From NCBI RefSeq assembly GCF_018691265.1, contig NW_024881321.1:14015387-14079386 (forward strand): DNA of 64,000 nucleotides, in the 5' to 3' direction. Shown here piece by piece: positions 38,927 through 52,595 of this stretch (positions are counted from its first letter, which is position 1; each line of letters opens with the position of its first letter). The translations under genes were made by a program, and so were the position numbers. This stretch comes from Tyto alba (lineage: Eukaryota; Chordata; Aves; Strigiformes; Tytonidae). Below the pieces are notes generated by a model, which was not told the DNA's origin, did not search any database, and saw nothing but the letters and a program-made list of their open reading frames with translations.

Positions 38927-41180
38927 AATTATGTCAACATCATTTAACTGCTGCTGCAATGCTAAGAAACATTTGAGACTGAAAAATTTTGGTAGAAGTT
39001 ATCCATGAATACTAACTGGTAGTATGTTAATCAAGGACACTGGGTGAAGAAAGATAACTAAATAATAAATAATAATCAATTTTGTGATTTGACCTGAAAA
39101 TATCTGTTATTTTTCTAAATGTGTTTCTTGGAACCATACTGTTGGAATTATTCTGGCCAAAGAAGCACGCTTTAGACAAAGAAAAGGAAGAATACCTAAA
39201 GGAGATTTATACCATTGGTGTCAGAAGCATTTAGGAATAATTAATAATAATTTATGAAATTTTATATGTTAAATATGTATTTTATACATTACAATGCTTT
39301 TTAACAATGAAGGAATATTGAGACTGTGGTGAAAGCATTTAATGAAATTCTAAAGATAATAAGGAAACCCCATTTTGCTCTACAAATGGACATTTAGATT
39401 CTCATTTCTCAATTATAAATTGCAGTTTATTCTTTCTGCTTCAACTGTCTACCTCTGTGCAAGGCATACACAAAATGAACAGCAGTGCTCTGTGATATGG
39501 AAATTTAACTAACTGGCTAATAAAAAACAGGTTGCATTTAAACCTTTAGCATCAACTTTGGAATCCTTATAGAAGATCCATTTTAGCATAACATCTAACA
39601 ATATCCCTCACCTTTAAACACAAGGATATTCTGTTGATTTAGATGGAATCCACATGCTTCAAAATAAACACATACTAAAAATGCTGCTGAACAAAGGCTA
39701 AGGCTCCCTTAATCTTTATCATTAGGTTTGCGTACCTCATAAAGAGTTCATCAAATTATTTCCATGCATCTGCTGCAATCTATCTACTATTCCTGATTAA
39801 AAGAAAAGGGAATGTATTTGGTCCTTCGATATGGTTTTGCTTTGTATGCTGGTGATACATTGAATAGTAGAGAAACATTCAATTAGAGCTGTTCTTAGTA
39901 TGATCAGTGCTTGGATTCCTGTTCAAGAAGCTGCAAAATGGTGGATCAAACCCTCAGCTCATGAAGAATGTCATAGTTCAGGTACATCAGCAAAGATATG
40001 ACAATTGGCATCACCTGAGGATCTGCTCCATGATATATTTGCTTTCCATGTTCTCATCTTTAGATTTGATGTTGGCTTCAACTCAGAGTTTGCAGCCATA
40101 TTGTTCTCAATATCATTGCTTTCGCTGGAGAGAGAAACATGCATGCTGAGACTTCTGTTTTGTTGTTGATGTTTTCTTACTGAACGGGACAAGGTATTCT
40201 CTATGGAAACACAAATTTACTCTGCCTACATTTATAACACAAACTCCTTGGAAAAGGAACTATTTATTTATATATGTTTGCACAGAGACCAATATGTTAG
40301 GGGTCTGGCCTTTATTAAGTTCTTCATGCACAAATGGGACTAGTCAATAAGAGTAAAAGGCAAGGTATATAAAAAGACCATCATTTATTATGAGTTAGAA
40401 TGTAATAATTTTTACTTTCGTGGTTAAATACTGGAAAAATCTCATGCCTATAAAGAGTATGAAGCCCAGATGTTTATTTTTAAAGATCTTTCTTATAAAC
40501 TACAGAACAGGCACAACTTTCTGTATTATTATTTATAAGACTAGGTTGGAATAATTTCCTGTTCTTTCAGCAGATCACATTTATAATTAAGAATGAGGTT
40601 TACTTGTTGAGCAGACAAGAAAAGAGCAACAAAAATTCAAAGTGAACTGAGTTTAACGGAAAATTTTAAGTGAGAGCGTTTGTTTATTGCTCATGGTTCT
40701 TTATTATAGACTCTTTATTGTACAGTCTATATCCCCTTAAGTGAAACCAGAAATGAGGTAGAAACAAGTGGGGTTTATGAGTACTGGTATGTAATTATGG
40801 ATGGATTTTATGATTTTAGAGTGCAATTTGTTTTCACAAATCTAAATATATAATGTATAAGTGAATCTTCTTTTTTATACACAGAAGTAGCCTTATTTCA
40901 GCTGTTGGGCCATCTGAACTAGTTGAATTTCTTACTTATATAATATGTTACTAAAAATGTAATTTGTAAAAATTTATCCCTGTCTTGAAGTCAAGGCAAT
41001 TTTCATCCAGGTAAATATATATTTTTGTTTTGTTTTGTTTTGTTTTAAATGAAGTTTTGAGTTGATGCAATTATGTCATGGCTTTAACTAAAACTAATTC
41101 CATGAAAGCATAGAAACTTCAACTGTTTTACACTGATTTACAATCTGCAGAAGTACATACATAGTTATAGTAAGTGATGA

Positions 41181-41215
<35 letters not shown>

Positions 41216-42239
41216 TTTATGTATGGATAATAGAGCTGAGGTTTTTGTGTCTCCAATTTTTCTAAATAGCATTTAACTCATTTATATTGTGGGTCCGCAT
41301 ATGACTTCCCATCTCACTTTAGGTGCCTCAGTCCAGATCATATCAATAAGTTCAGAAGAAAGATCACCATTAATGTTAATGAAATTGGCAAGGTTCAACA
41401 GAGATAGAAGTTCATCCTTTGCCATTTACTATACTTAAAAAAAAATTCTGGCTGAAAAAACAATCACCTAAAACCTGTATTATATTAAGCCTTTCAGTCC
41501 AAACACATGAATTGTAGAATAGCCACTGATTTCCCAAATGTGTCAGTGTAGACAAAGTTTATTTTTTTTTGTACATTTTTTTGTTTTGTTTTGTTTTGAG
41601 CTTGCCATTCACTAAAAATTTTGACACATTCAATTTCTTTAGAAGTATGACCTCAGACAAAATTTTATTTTTCCACCACAGAATTAGACTTTGTAATTTT
41701 CTCCTCATTGTCTACTCAACAATTATTTTTACTGGTAAATTCAGAAATCTTTTTCAGAGAAATGTGTATTTGAAAACAACAACATCAAGGAGAAGGAATC
41801 AATTAAGGTGCTCTCTCAAAGTCTACATAAAATGAAGAGTTATAGCTTCCTGGTAAAAGGTATCTTGTGCAGATCCTTACAATTGTAACGTTCCCATAAT
41901 CACAGATGATGGGTGACAGGAGGGTTAAAATTTCTGATTATGATACATGTGTAAATTGTTAAGCAAAACCAGAAGCTGCAGGAGATTATTTATAAATTAG
42001 ACTTTTTAGCTCCTATCAGAAGGAGGTAGAAGACTTTTTGAAGTTCTTTTTAGAAGAAGATCTTTTCAGCTCCTTCCAAAGAAGGAAGACTTGCTGCAGT
42101 TTTGATGCACATTATTATTCCCTCACCTTTATTTGTTTTCATGCAGCTAAATATAGGATAGATAGGATTTTTAGCTTTTCTGTTGTAGTCTATAGAATCA
42201 TTATAAACTTGATTCCTTAAATGGTAGAGTATCTGGCCT

Positions 42240-42370
42240 TGAACCGGTAGATGAGCTTACTATGATTATACTTAACCACAAGCATGCTCAAGAAGGTTTC
42301 AATTAAAACACATGATGGTCCCATTTACTTTGATGGAACTTCTTGAGGTTATATGCATACGGAATTGATT
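42240..42370. mobile_element. Possible ancient amniote interspersed repeat
   Basis: 'cttaaccacaagcatgctca', 'ggtcccatttactttgatgg' and 'ttgattgctggacaggga' occur in an order resembling an old repeat common in reptile genomes (a 'cccattgacttcaatggga' core with 'gcttaa' arms and a 'gctggatcaggg' end). Heavily diverged. Confidence 0.35.
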
Positions 42371-44091
42371 GCTGGACAGGGATCTTGTGTATGATATTTC
42401 CTTTCCAGTTCTACCCCACTACAGATGGTTTACAGCCCCCTAAAATGCAGAGTTAATAATGCAAGAGCTGATGCTTAGCAGCATGAGTAGAAATGCTTTG
42501 GCTCTTTAAACGTTGCAAAATTCCCTACCAATGTGATGGAAATAATTATCACTGTACTTTTGTCAGGAAAAAACACACTTGGAAATCAAAAATGCAAATT
42601 AATGGAATTTGTTTGTTGAAATGTGATTAAAAATACAGTATATGAGAGTTGGCATTTTGAGACTAATAGTTGGGAATAGCTAATCTCATTTGTGAATATA
42701 CAGTTGCATAAGCAAACATGGTTTGATTACTGATTTTTTGTTTTGTTTTGTTTTGTTTTTTTTTGGTTGCTGTTTTTTTTTTAAAGAACACTGAAAAAAA
42801 TGGGTACTCTGGCATTTATGTTATGATCTGTGCAATAATAGTCCATAACACAGGCCTGATCCTCCAAATATAATACAGCTAGCAAATTTTATTAAATATT
42901 CTTCTTTATGAGTAACATTAAATTAATTAGAAAAAAACCTGAACGGCCTGGAGTGACAACTTCACTGTCAAGGTAGGTCCAGGTTAATTCCATGTAACCT
43001 TATATGTATATGTACAGCATGTAAATTTTGGAGTATTTTTATTTTAGGTTTTTTAGCAGTCAGTGGAGATGGTTTAATACCTTCAGAAGGTAATTCAGAT
43101 CTTATGCTGGCAAAGATTCTAAAAGTTCTTCTCTCTCACCACTGATTGCAAAAGAAGACTAGAATGACTGTGTTTTGGTTTGGTTTGGTTTGGTTTTTTG
43201 TTTTGTTTAAATACAGGTGCTGTAGACACTATAAATTTAGACAGGAAATTTAAGTATTAATGAGTAACAGGTAAGACAGGGAGAATGTTATCAGATGTCC
43301 TACCTCTAGAAAAATCTTACCTAAAATGGAGGAAATAGTCTTTAGTCCTTAAACATATGTAGAATGATCACAGCCAAAGTTATATTGTTTTATTTAGTTG
43401 GGTTTTTATTTTGGTTCTAATTGTTGGTTTTGCTTGGGAGTTTTGTTTTTTTTTTGTTGTTTTGTTTTTTTTTTTTCTTTTTTTTTAACAAGGAAATATG
43501 TTATATAGAAAACATTTAATTATTTATCAGTGGGAAAAATGCCCTGGAAAACATACATATTTATTGTTCTCAGATTTTTTTTTGCATTAAATAACACCAC
43601 AATGTTTTAGACTTTTCTTACTCTGCTTTTGTTATACTGATCTTGTTATTTAAAAGTACATTTAATGCAAATCAGTTTTGTATTGAAAGTAATTGAAAGT
43701 AATATAATACTATTACAGACATTAATAGTTTCTTTTGTTTTCCAAATAGCAATATTAAAGTACCATCATACTGAAGTAGGGGATATCTTTTCTTTATATT
43801 TGTTAGCTATTTTAACAAATATGACTGTAGCCTTCTTACAGTGGTAAAGTTTAAATGCAAGAGGTATACTGTAATGTAAATACAAGAAACAGATTTTTAT
43901 CTTGAAAACAATAAAGACAATGTTACAAGTGTAGAGTCAGGAGCAAGGTTTGTTCTTTTTCAAACTATTTCCAACGTGTTAAATTACAGCTGTTTACGTT
44001 TATTATATCTTAATATCATTTATGGTTTCTTTTCATGTAAAACTAATGTTTTCAGACAGTTACTGGGTATCATGGTCGTTCTAAAACAATA

Positions 44092-44117
44092 AAAAGATAA
44101 ATTAATATTTATCTTTT
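44092..44117. repeat. Hairpin with 11-bp arms
   Basis: aaaagataaat (44092-44102) and atttatctttt (44107-44117) are exact reverse complements around a 4-base loop. Confidence 0.7.
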
Positions 44118-45738
44118 AATTAATCATTATTAAAATTACAACATGTACGGAAATATGGGAAGTCCCTAAAACTGAGCTTTCTCCCACTTTGTGAAGGAGA
44201 TCTTCTCATTGAAAGAGGAAAAATAGCATATGCACTATTCCCAAAACATATTTAAATCTTTTCCCTTTCGAAGTGCTTGAAACTTATGTAGGACTTCTGA
44301 ATCCTTGCCTTCAAATGTTTTCAAATGTTTGCATAGCATAAAATGATAAAGTCTCTTCATATTCTGTAATAGGATAATCCAGACCTTAAAATTGGAGAAA
44401 ACACCACAAATCTGGAGTAAATAAATGAGGATCTAAAACTTCCATAAACATATAAATTCTGATGCAGACTCTCAAAATATTTGAAATAGGTTAAATAGTT
44501 AAAGCAAGACATGACTACTGTGTAGCTTTATGAAAAGCATTGTCTCTGTTTTATAACTATCTACACTCAGCTGTCTTGTGAATTGCTCAAGCTCACAAAT
44601 CAGTTTAGACAGGATTAGGACCAGTGTATTTAAAAGTCTGACTTTCACATTCCAGCCCTAACAATAACTTAATGCAAAGATACTAATGGAATGAGCATTA
44701 TCCCCATTTGTTTCCCTTTTATATCACTTCATTAACTGGATTTAATAATTATTTGGTTCTTTTATGGCAGATTTATTTTCTCCTATTTTAATATTTTCTA
44801 GAAATCATGAATTCAATGGTACAAATGAAACAGATGCTCATTGGCACAGTTATGAGGATATTTATGATGGGGCATAAGACAAGATAGATACTGGAAAGAA
44901 CAGTGAAGATAAGGAAATATTCTCATAACTGAGGAGAAACAAAAATCTCAATATTCATAAGTGAATTAAATAATCTTTATAATGGGGTATTAAAAGAATA
45001 GACATACAGAACTACCAGTCAACAAACAACTACCTTCCACAAATTTTATCAACTAAAGAGAGTACTAGAACAGAGTTAAATGGAAATTTGCATCAAGTCA
45101 CTTTAGACTCTAAAATATGGATCTCTAGCACAGATGTCATTGCATATGGTACTATTTTGGCATTTAAGGGTATGAATTCACATGGGAACAGGCACAGATA
45201 TAAATAGCATTATCAGTGAAAGAAATAAGTCTGTCTTAGAAAAGAAGATCAGTGAACTTGTAAAGTTTGGTAAAGTCTAGGGACTATTTACGTGCAACAG
45301 CAATGGGAGGAGGGAGAAAAAAAATCCAATACATTGGCAACCTATGTTTGTTAACAAATGTAACTCTTCATTCTTTTCTATTTTCTCATTGATTATCAGG
45401 TCACTGTTCACTGATCAATATCAATTTAATTTTATTTCAGTTGAAGGTATTTTTTCCACATCATGTAATCTAATCACACTATATAGAATCTAATCTGAAT
45501 ATGAAAAGGAAGAAAGGCAGCATAGGTACAGAAAATTGCCTGTGCAAGTTAATGCACTAATATTATACATGAATGGTACTTAACAAGTTGACTTAGATGA
45601 AAAAAATTTCAGCAAAACCTATACTGGCAATATCATTTATCTTTTAAATTTAATGTTAATTGCTTCTTGTCAAAGACTAAGTAAAAAAAAATTAAATTAA
45701 CATTCCTTCTCCTGTAAAGTGTAACACAGATGATAAGT

Positions 45739-46738
45739 TGTATTGGGTTTCTGTGTTGCGGGACCTTTGGTAGCCAGGGAGCGGGCTACAGAGGTGACTC
45801 CTGTGAGAAACTTCTTGAAGCTCCTCTGGCTCCAAGTTAGGCCTGCCACTGGCCAGAGTGGAGCCAATTAACGATGCTGACTTCACCTCTGTGATAACGT
45901 ATTCAAAAAGGGGAACCTGGGAGGAGTTGTGAGGGAGACACCTATGCAAACACCATGGTCAATTGGAGAAGGAAAGGAGGAGGAAGATGGGGAGTTACAC
46001 CAGAACAGACTGCCCTGAGGTCCATGGTGAGACAGGAGACTATCCTCCTGCAGCCTATGGAGGTTCATGGTGGAGCAGATGCTCACCTGCAGCCCATGGA
46101 GGACCTCACATAGGAGCAGGTGTCCGAACCCAAAGAGGACTGGGACTCTGAGAGAAGTCCGTGATGGACCAATTTGTTATTGGGAGTACTGAAACCCATC
46201 AGAAGGACCCACGCCGAAGCAGTCTGTGAAGAACTGCAGCCTGTGAGAAGGACCCACATCAGAGAAAGTTTGTGGAGGACTGTCTGCTGTGAGAGGGACC
46301 CTACTCTGGAGCAGGGTAAAAGTGTGAGAAGTCCTCCCCTGAGGAGGAAGGAGTGGCAGAGGCAACTGGTGATGAACTGACTGCAACCCCCATTCCCTGT
46401 CCCGCTGTGCTACTGAAAGTGAGGAGGTAGAGAATTAGGCAACAAAACTGAGCCCAGGAAGAAGGGAGGGAAGGAAGGTGTTTTTAAGATGTGGTTGTAT
46501 TTCTCACTGTCCTACTACGTTTGATTGAAAAATTAAGTGGTGGTGGTGGTGAGGTTTAAATTAAATTGATGTTCTTTTTCTTCCACAGCTGAGTCTGTCT
46601 TTTGCAGTGAGTCATCCCTCCCTGTCCTTGTCTCAATCTGAGCCTTTTGTTGCAATTTTTCGTCCCCAACACTGAGGGGGAAGGAGTGAGGGAGCAGCTG
46701 CATGGTGCTCAGTTGCCCTCTGGGCTCAAACCACAACA
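45739..46738 (+). mobile_element. Solo LTR, family A (about 1.0 kb, ERVL-like)
   Basis: It starts TGTATTGGGTTTCTG and ends ...CAAACCACAACA. Flanks taagt (45734-45738) and caagt (46739-46743) are a 5-bp duplication with one change. It shares with the other family A copies the 'gtgagaaacttcttgaagct' opening, the 'cctctgtgataacgta' block and 'gagaaagtttgtggaggact'. TATTCAAA (45900-45907) replaces the TATTTAAG box. ATTAAA (46560-46565) is the likely poly(A) signal, followed by a T/C-rich stretch and the U5 end. A (GGT)n run lies at about 46539-46551. More diverged than the other two full-length copies, so probably older. No viral gene adjoins. Confidence 0.88.
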
Positions 46739-46743
46739 CAAGT

Positions 46744-47946
46744 ACATGCTTAATGCCATGCAGCTCAGTCCTGACTCAACTGGAGTACAGTTACACACAG
46801 ACATCTCTGCTGATGTTAACAGGATAGCTTATGTGCATGGTACTCACACTGGAAGGGATTTCGAATCTAGTTTGCAGACTGTACATTTTTGAAGTGAGCA
46901 CCCTGTCTTCATATTTTTCTTCAAAATATCAAGATTTTATGTATTAAAATTTGTGCATGGACATACACATATTGAATATATATATCCAAACATACATGCA
47001 TATGCACATATATATAGTTTAAATACACATGCATTATATTAAAAATCTTATAATTACAAACAATTTATCATTTTACAAAGGCATGTGGTTCTGCATATAC
47101 CTTTTTTCTCCATCTTGAATAAGACATCACACAAAATATTTGTGACACTCAGCAGCTATTTGCAAGGGGGATAAAGCAGCTTCATAGAATAAAACATAGG
47201 CACTGATAAACAAACTCCATTAAAATGTGTTTTCACAGTACAGTTCAACAAAAATGAGAGGTATCTTTTTCTTTGATGTTATCATTTGTACTGTAACCCT
47301 TATTTAGTTGTTTTGATGTATGCAATAATTGATACTTCAATAATGAACTTGTTTATATTCAAAATGTCTTTAATCCTTGTATGGTTCTTTTAGTGTCTTT
47401 TTTGAGACTGAAATGCCTTCTTGGCATATCACTACTCTGGTGTCTTTGCAAGCCTTTCTTTGCTAATGTATTGACATGAATAGCAGTGTTTTCATATCTG
47501 CCACCTATCCGGCATTGAGAAACAGATACAGAATTGCTGTCTTCCTCTACTCATAATCTTTTGGGCTTTAGTCATACATATACAATTTATATTCATATAT
47601 GATAATAATCCTTATTAAGTAGAAAGAATGATATGAGAAAAGAGAAAAGTGATATTGCAATTGGAAAAAATGAAAGGAACAGAAAGAACTACTGCAGTAT
47701 TTTATAAACAGGAAGGGGAGAAAATACATAAACAGGCAAAATAAATAGCATCTCTGTTAGTCCATTATCACGTGCAGAGGAAATGATACCTTCTATTCTG
47801 CTTTATTCTTTAAAAAATATGAAAATAAAGAACAGTGACACCATTTGTTCCTTTATTTATTATATTTGCAAGATTTTATGTTTCAATCCACTTTCCTACA
47901 AATAATGAACTTGTTTTGTGTATTATCCTTCTTTCTACTGAGAGTA
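46744..47946. other. AT-rich non-coding stretch
   Basis: No gene is supported. A TA/CA-rich microsatellite-like patch lies at about 46965-47035. Confidence 0.5.
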
Positions 47947-48130
47947 TGTGGTGGGTTGACCTTGGTTGGCTGCCAGATGCCTATCCAGCCACACTCTCAC
48001 TCTCCCTCTTAAGCAGGACAGGGGAATAAAATAAGATTAAAAGAATTGTGGGTTGAGATAAGGACAGGGAGATCACCTACCATTCACCATCATGGACAAA
48101 ACAGCCTCAATTTAAGGAAGATTAGTTTAA

Positions 48131-48136
48131 TTTATT
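48131..48136 (-). promoter_or_regulatory. AATAAA poly(A) signal of the short LTR
   Basis: The plus strand reads tttatt. Ordered correctly relative to the TATTTAAG motif and the U5 end. Confidence 0.6.
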
Positions 48137-48275
48137 GCCTGTTAATAATAGAGTAGGATAGTGAGAAACAAAAACAAAACTAAAACCATCTTTCCCCTCA
48201 CCCTCCTTTCTTTCCAGGCTTAATTTCACTCCTGACTCTTCTGCTTCCTCCGCCCCCAAGTGTTTTCTGCCCTTT

Positions 48276-48283
48276 CTTAAATA
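48276..48283 (-). promoter_or_regulatory. TATTTAAG core promoter of the short LTR
   Basis: The plus strand reads cttaaata. The same motif and flanks occur at 24268-24275 and 59946-59953. Confidence 0.55.
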
Positions 48284-48435
48284 CGTTTTCCCCCAGGTGC
48301 CCCCACCCTGGCCGAGGGGCCGAGCTGTGTCCTGCGGTGGGTGGGTTGGAGCTGGAACCAACTGTGTCCGGCCCGGGGCAGCCCCGGCCTCCCCGCACAG
48401 AGGCCACCCCACAGCCCCTGCTGTCAGCACCTATA

Positions 48436-51400
48436 TATGAAGGTGTCACCTAGGTTGTTATATATATATGGTATATTTAGCTGGACTATAAATATTACCA
48501 AGTTCTTTGAGGATATACTGAGCTGTGTTCACTGCAGTGTTAACAAAGGAATCATGTAATCTTTTTGGTTCATTAATCACATAATGCTAGCAATACTCAC
48601 CTATAGTTAGAACATCTTGTGCAAACTCTTAATGAACTTCTTTTTCCTAAATGACAAGGATTATTAGTCACCCACCAGTGGCTATAGCGTTATGAAAATC
48701 TCCTACTCTTCCTCAATTAAAAATACAATTCCAACTACTGAAAGCATCTGAAAGACTTTTGGCACAGTGGCCCTCATCCTTTTGTACAGATAGAGTTTCT
48801 TCTTGCTTACTTCTTAGGCAAGTGTGCAATTGACTGTTATAAAAGATTTGTATTTTCCTCATGTCATATTGCCACTGTGAACATAAGAAGTGTTAGGAGT
48901 GTAGACTCTATTACCATGGACAGTGTACTTGAGGCATGTTTCCTGCAAATCTATTTAGTAACATTTGTTCAGAGGAAAGAGGAGACTGCTTTGTGGGTTA
49001 ATGGAGAACACAGCTCTAACATGAATTCAAGGTGACTAATGGACATGCATTCAGATGCTTAAGTGCTTTTGAAGAAGCCAGTCTGGACTGGTAACAAGAA
49101 TACCCCATTAGTGACATATTATTTTTCTGAGGCTTCAGCGGGATCAAAAGTAGAAGAAACAAAAAGGAAGACTGATTTCTTATTTACGAATAAGTGCACG
49201 TGGATGATATTTTGCTAAACATAAGAGACATAGGAAAGAAAATGGAGGCTTCTACAAGTAGTGAGGGATGTGCATGTTTTCTTGGTCCCTGGAATTACTT
49301 CATCAAGTATCTCTTTAAGGATAGAGGAACATGTGACTGTGTAGATAGCATGTGTTTCCAAGTTCAACAGTAGAATGAGATGAACTGCATATACATTCTG
49401 ATATTATACTCAAAAATACATCAGATGAAGTCTCACCCTGAAAATGCTTATTGTTTCCCAGCATACACTTAGTCTAGAAAGCCTAAAGTGAATATATCAG
49501 GGATTAGATAGTACAGCAAAGGGGGTTAAAGTGAAAGTTCAAGTCCCTCCCATGCGTCAGAAATATTAAAAGAAATAAAAAGATAGAAAATTAGAAAAAA
49601 CAGCAGTTACCTTCAGAAGCCTACTTATTGCTACAGAACATGCCAATAAAATTTGGATGCTTCTCCCCCACAACTTTTCAGAAGAAATGAACATTATCAT
49701 TGCCATGTATACGCAATTATATAGAGTGAACCCAGTTACATCAAGCAAACAGATTTTCTACATGGACTACTTCACTACTGATATAGCTCTTCCCTTTCCC
49801 TGAAGGAAATGTTTGCCATAATTGACATACATCACCTGATACACGTACATCAGATACTGACATTCCCCCTGCCATTATGCATGTTCACATCAATTCCTGC
49901 ATTGCTCTCAATTTCCTCTCATAAAAAGAAGAGTGGTTCCAGGCATTAAGCTGAGGTAAGGAAAATATCAAAATAAAAGGATTTTTACCTTCCCACTCTG
50001 AGAAATGCTGTAGATAAAGTAATACATGAGAGTAATTACAGTCTAATGTACACTTTACCAAGGTAAGTATGAGCAAGAATACATGGTGAGAAAGACAGCT
50101 TTTCTTCAGCACACTGAGCAGCAGCAGCAGTGATTTGTCAGTGGCTCTCCTGGAAAGGAAAGAGGACAAACAACATGGGTCAGAAAGGCAAGTCTGACTG
50201 TGACAGGTCAGAATGTGTGTCTGTGCCTCTGAAAGCAGAGTTATCTAACAAAAATTAAATACTGTTTATGCAAAAGTTTTTAATTAGATTTTTTTCATGG
50301 TAACTGGATGTTTGTATAACATGTTTAGAAAAAGGTTTCCAAAAGGGAGTTTTCAAAATAACAAAAAAGGAACCAAAATGTGAATAAGTCAATATGAATT
50401 CTGAAAAGACAGAAATGCTGATATGGTTTTTGTAAAACTAATTTAAATCTTTCTGTCCTGTGCCTATGCCCTTTTCCAAATCCTAGTAAATAATATCTTT
50501 CATGTGCTTGTTATTTACATGATTCTACCTGCAATATGTCCTTAATAACTCTGCATTGACTTCATTAATAGTACAACTCATACTACTTCTGTATCTTACA
50601 CCAAGATAAAGATAATTTTATTATTTAATTTCACAGATTTTATAAATACATGTACTGTGTTCAGTTTGTTACATATAGAGTTAGTTCCAAGCCTTCTTTC
50701 ATCTCAAAGATGTTTAATACAGGATTGAATACTTTTTAACACTATTTGTTCAGACATGCAAGATCTTAAAATAAAAAGAAAAAAAAATGCAGTAGTTTTT
50801 ACTTCAGGTTCTTAATCTCTGTTTTATTCAGAAGTAAATTTTGATCAAAATCCCACCAAAATCAATGAAAGACTTCCAATGTTTTGACCTGACTTTCTGT
50901 CACAATCGAAATGAAGATATTTCAGTGTGCCAAGCAATTAATAGTCTTTCTATATATTTTCTTCTTTTTACACAGAAAATGTGGGTTTTTTCTAGTTTAA
51001 AGTATAAAAAGCAGGGAAAGATAATATTCCTTAATCTTCAGTGTTGTGTTTTTTTTTTTTTTTTTTTTCATTTTGTTCTAATATAATAATGCAAACACAG
51101 TAAGACAATTCAATATACTTGACACATTTCTATAGAACTATATATCATACATTAAAACAACTTGGCCTTCATGTCTTCTTTTCAGTGTCTTCATAACAAA
51201 AGCTGACATTATCTTATTGTCAGAGACTGAAGCACTTTTTGATTTCAATAGTCTCAAGTGTTAGGCATGTTATGAAAAAAGGAAAACAGCAGCCCCATCT
51301 CCAGCTTACATCTAAGTAGTTTTTAAATTTAAGTGATTAGCCAGTATGAGTTAACAGTAGTGGTATTTTAGAGTATTTCACTGAGTGAGATGCTCCAAAG

Positions 51401-52595
51401 TTATTTAAATATGCAAAATCTTCTTTCTCTGAACATGAGGTCACAAAAGGCTAGAATCTATGAGAAGACAAAATGCCACTGCTCTTTCCATTTCCTTTCT
51501 CACAATTTCTATCTTTTTTCCACATAGCTCTGACACTTAGCTCCAAAAGCTTTATGTCAAAATGACAGTGAAAACAATATTTTTGTGTCTGTGTATCTCT
51601 GTATATTGTTTCCGTCTCTGATTTTTAATTGCAATTTGCTATTTCTTTCTCACTCACAGGGTTTTAGTCCAGCCACTCCTGCATGTCTAAGTTTATCGCC
51701 AGATCACAGTAAGCCTCTCTTTTTAGCAAGGTATAAGAAAACACAGATAACTCCTACTCCAGCTTTGTATCTTTTTACAGGCAGAAGACATTACTTCTCC
51801 ACCTGTCTATTCCATAAAGGATGTAGACAGGGTTATGGGTTTTTTTACACTTTATCTGAATGAGAGACATTACATCTATCAACTTCACTAAGGTTACACT
51901 AACTCAGACGAAGTGTTGAAATGGAAGATGTAACTGGGAATACAAACTACAGAACAGAAACCTAAGGCAACTTCACTCTCAACTTAGACAAGTGTGCTAC
52001 ATTTCTAAATCTGGGTGATATGAATTTAGAGGTAAGAGTCCTGAACAACGTCAGGTGTCCTTTAAGAATAAAACCAACTAAACAAACAAAAAACCCTAAT
52101 CAATTTCCCCATAGATGAGAAATTTAGCATTTTGTAGGTCCTTTTCACCACTTAGTTACAACATTGTACTATATTTAGTAAATTGCTAAGCAATTTACTA
52201 ATAAGCTAATAAGCTCTTGCTTTATTTTCACTGCTGTTCTGCAATCTATTGATTGCTTGATTTTATGTCTAAGTTTGCAAACATTTGTGACACTAAGAGG
52301 AAAAAGTTACTAAGGGTACAGCCTAAGTTGTGTTCTGACCACTCCTTGATTCTTGCCCCACCCCCTCCAAATCTTGCTTGGCAAACATGACTATATGGAC
52401 CAAAATAATTTCTAGATTACTAGTCACATCAGTATTCATCAACATTTCCAAGGTATTCTCGGAAAATCTCCCCAATGTGATGTTTAAGTGCTCTGCACAC
52501 TTGTAATTTATATAGATTACACTCCTTCTAAATGGATTAATAATTTTGGTTTTCTTAGAAAGTATGAAAAGTTTTGGTGTCAAGACCTGTGTTTC
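48436..52595. other. AT-rich non-coding stretch
   Basis: No gene is supported; open frames are at most 94 codons and featureless. A T-run lies at about 51051-51069 and a long palindrome at 52175-52201. Confidence 0.5.
52175..52201. repeat. Perfect 27-base palindrome (13-bp arms, 1-base centre)
   Basis: ttagtaaattgct (52175-52187) and agcaatttactaa (52189-52201) are exact reverse complements around a single A. This is the longest perfect close-spaced inverted repeat I noticed in the window. No element family was recognised around it. Confidence 0.9.

Larger units (their letters stand above)
37479..45733. other. AT-rich non-coding stretch with simple repeats
   Basis: No gene is supported in more than 8 kb. 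It contains a degenerate ACATCT array at about 38866-38926, T-runs at 41183-41207 and about 43470-43488, TTTTG repeats at about 41028-41044 and 42738-42757, and GGTTT repeats at about 43172-43195. A hairpin lies at 44092-44117. A segment near 42240-42370 faintly resembles an old amniote repeat. Confidence 0.5.
47947..48435 (-). mobile_element. Short family A-related LTR lacking most of R, minus strand
   Basis: On the minus strand it ends ...GGTCAACCCACCACA at 47947, and carries TATTTAAG (plus 48276-48283) and AATAAA (plus 48131-48136). These signals are only about 145 bp apart, against about 700 bp in the three full-length family A LTRs. The repeat-rich R-like block is therefore absent. The GC-rich block 48285-48425 corresponds to the U3. 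The U3 start is not clearly TG and no target duplication was read, so the right boundary is approximate. Confidence 0.75.
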
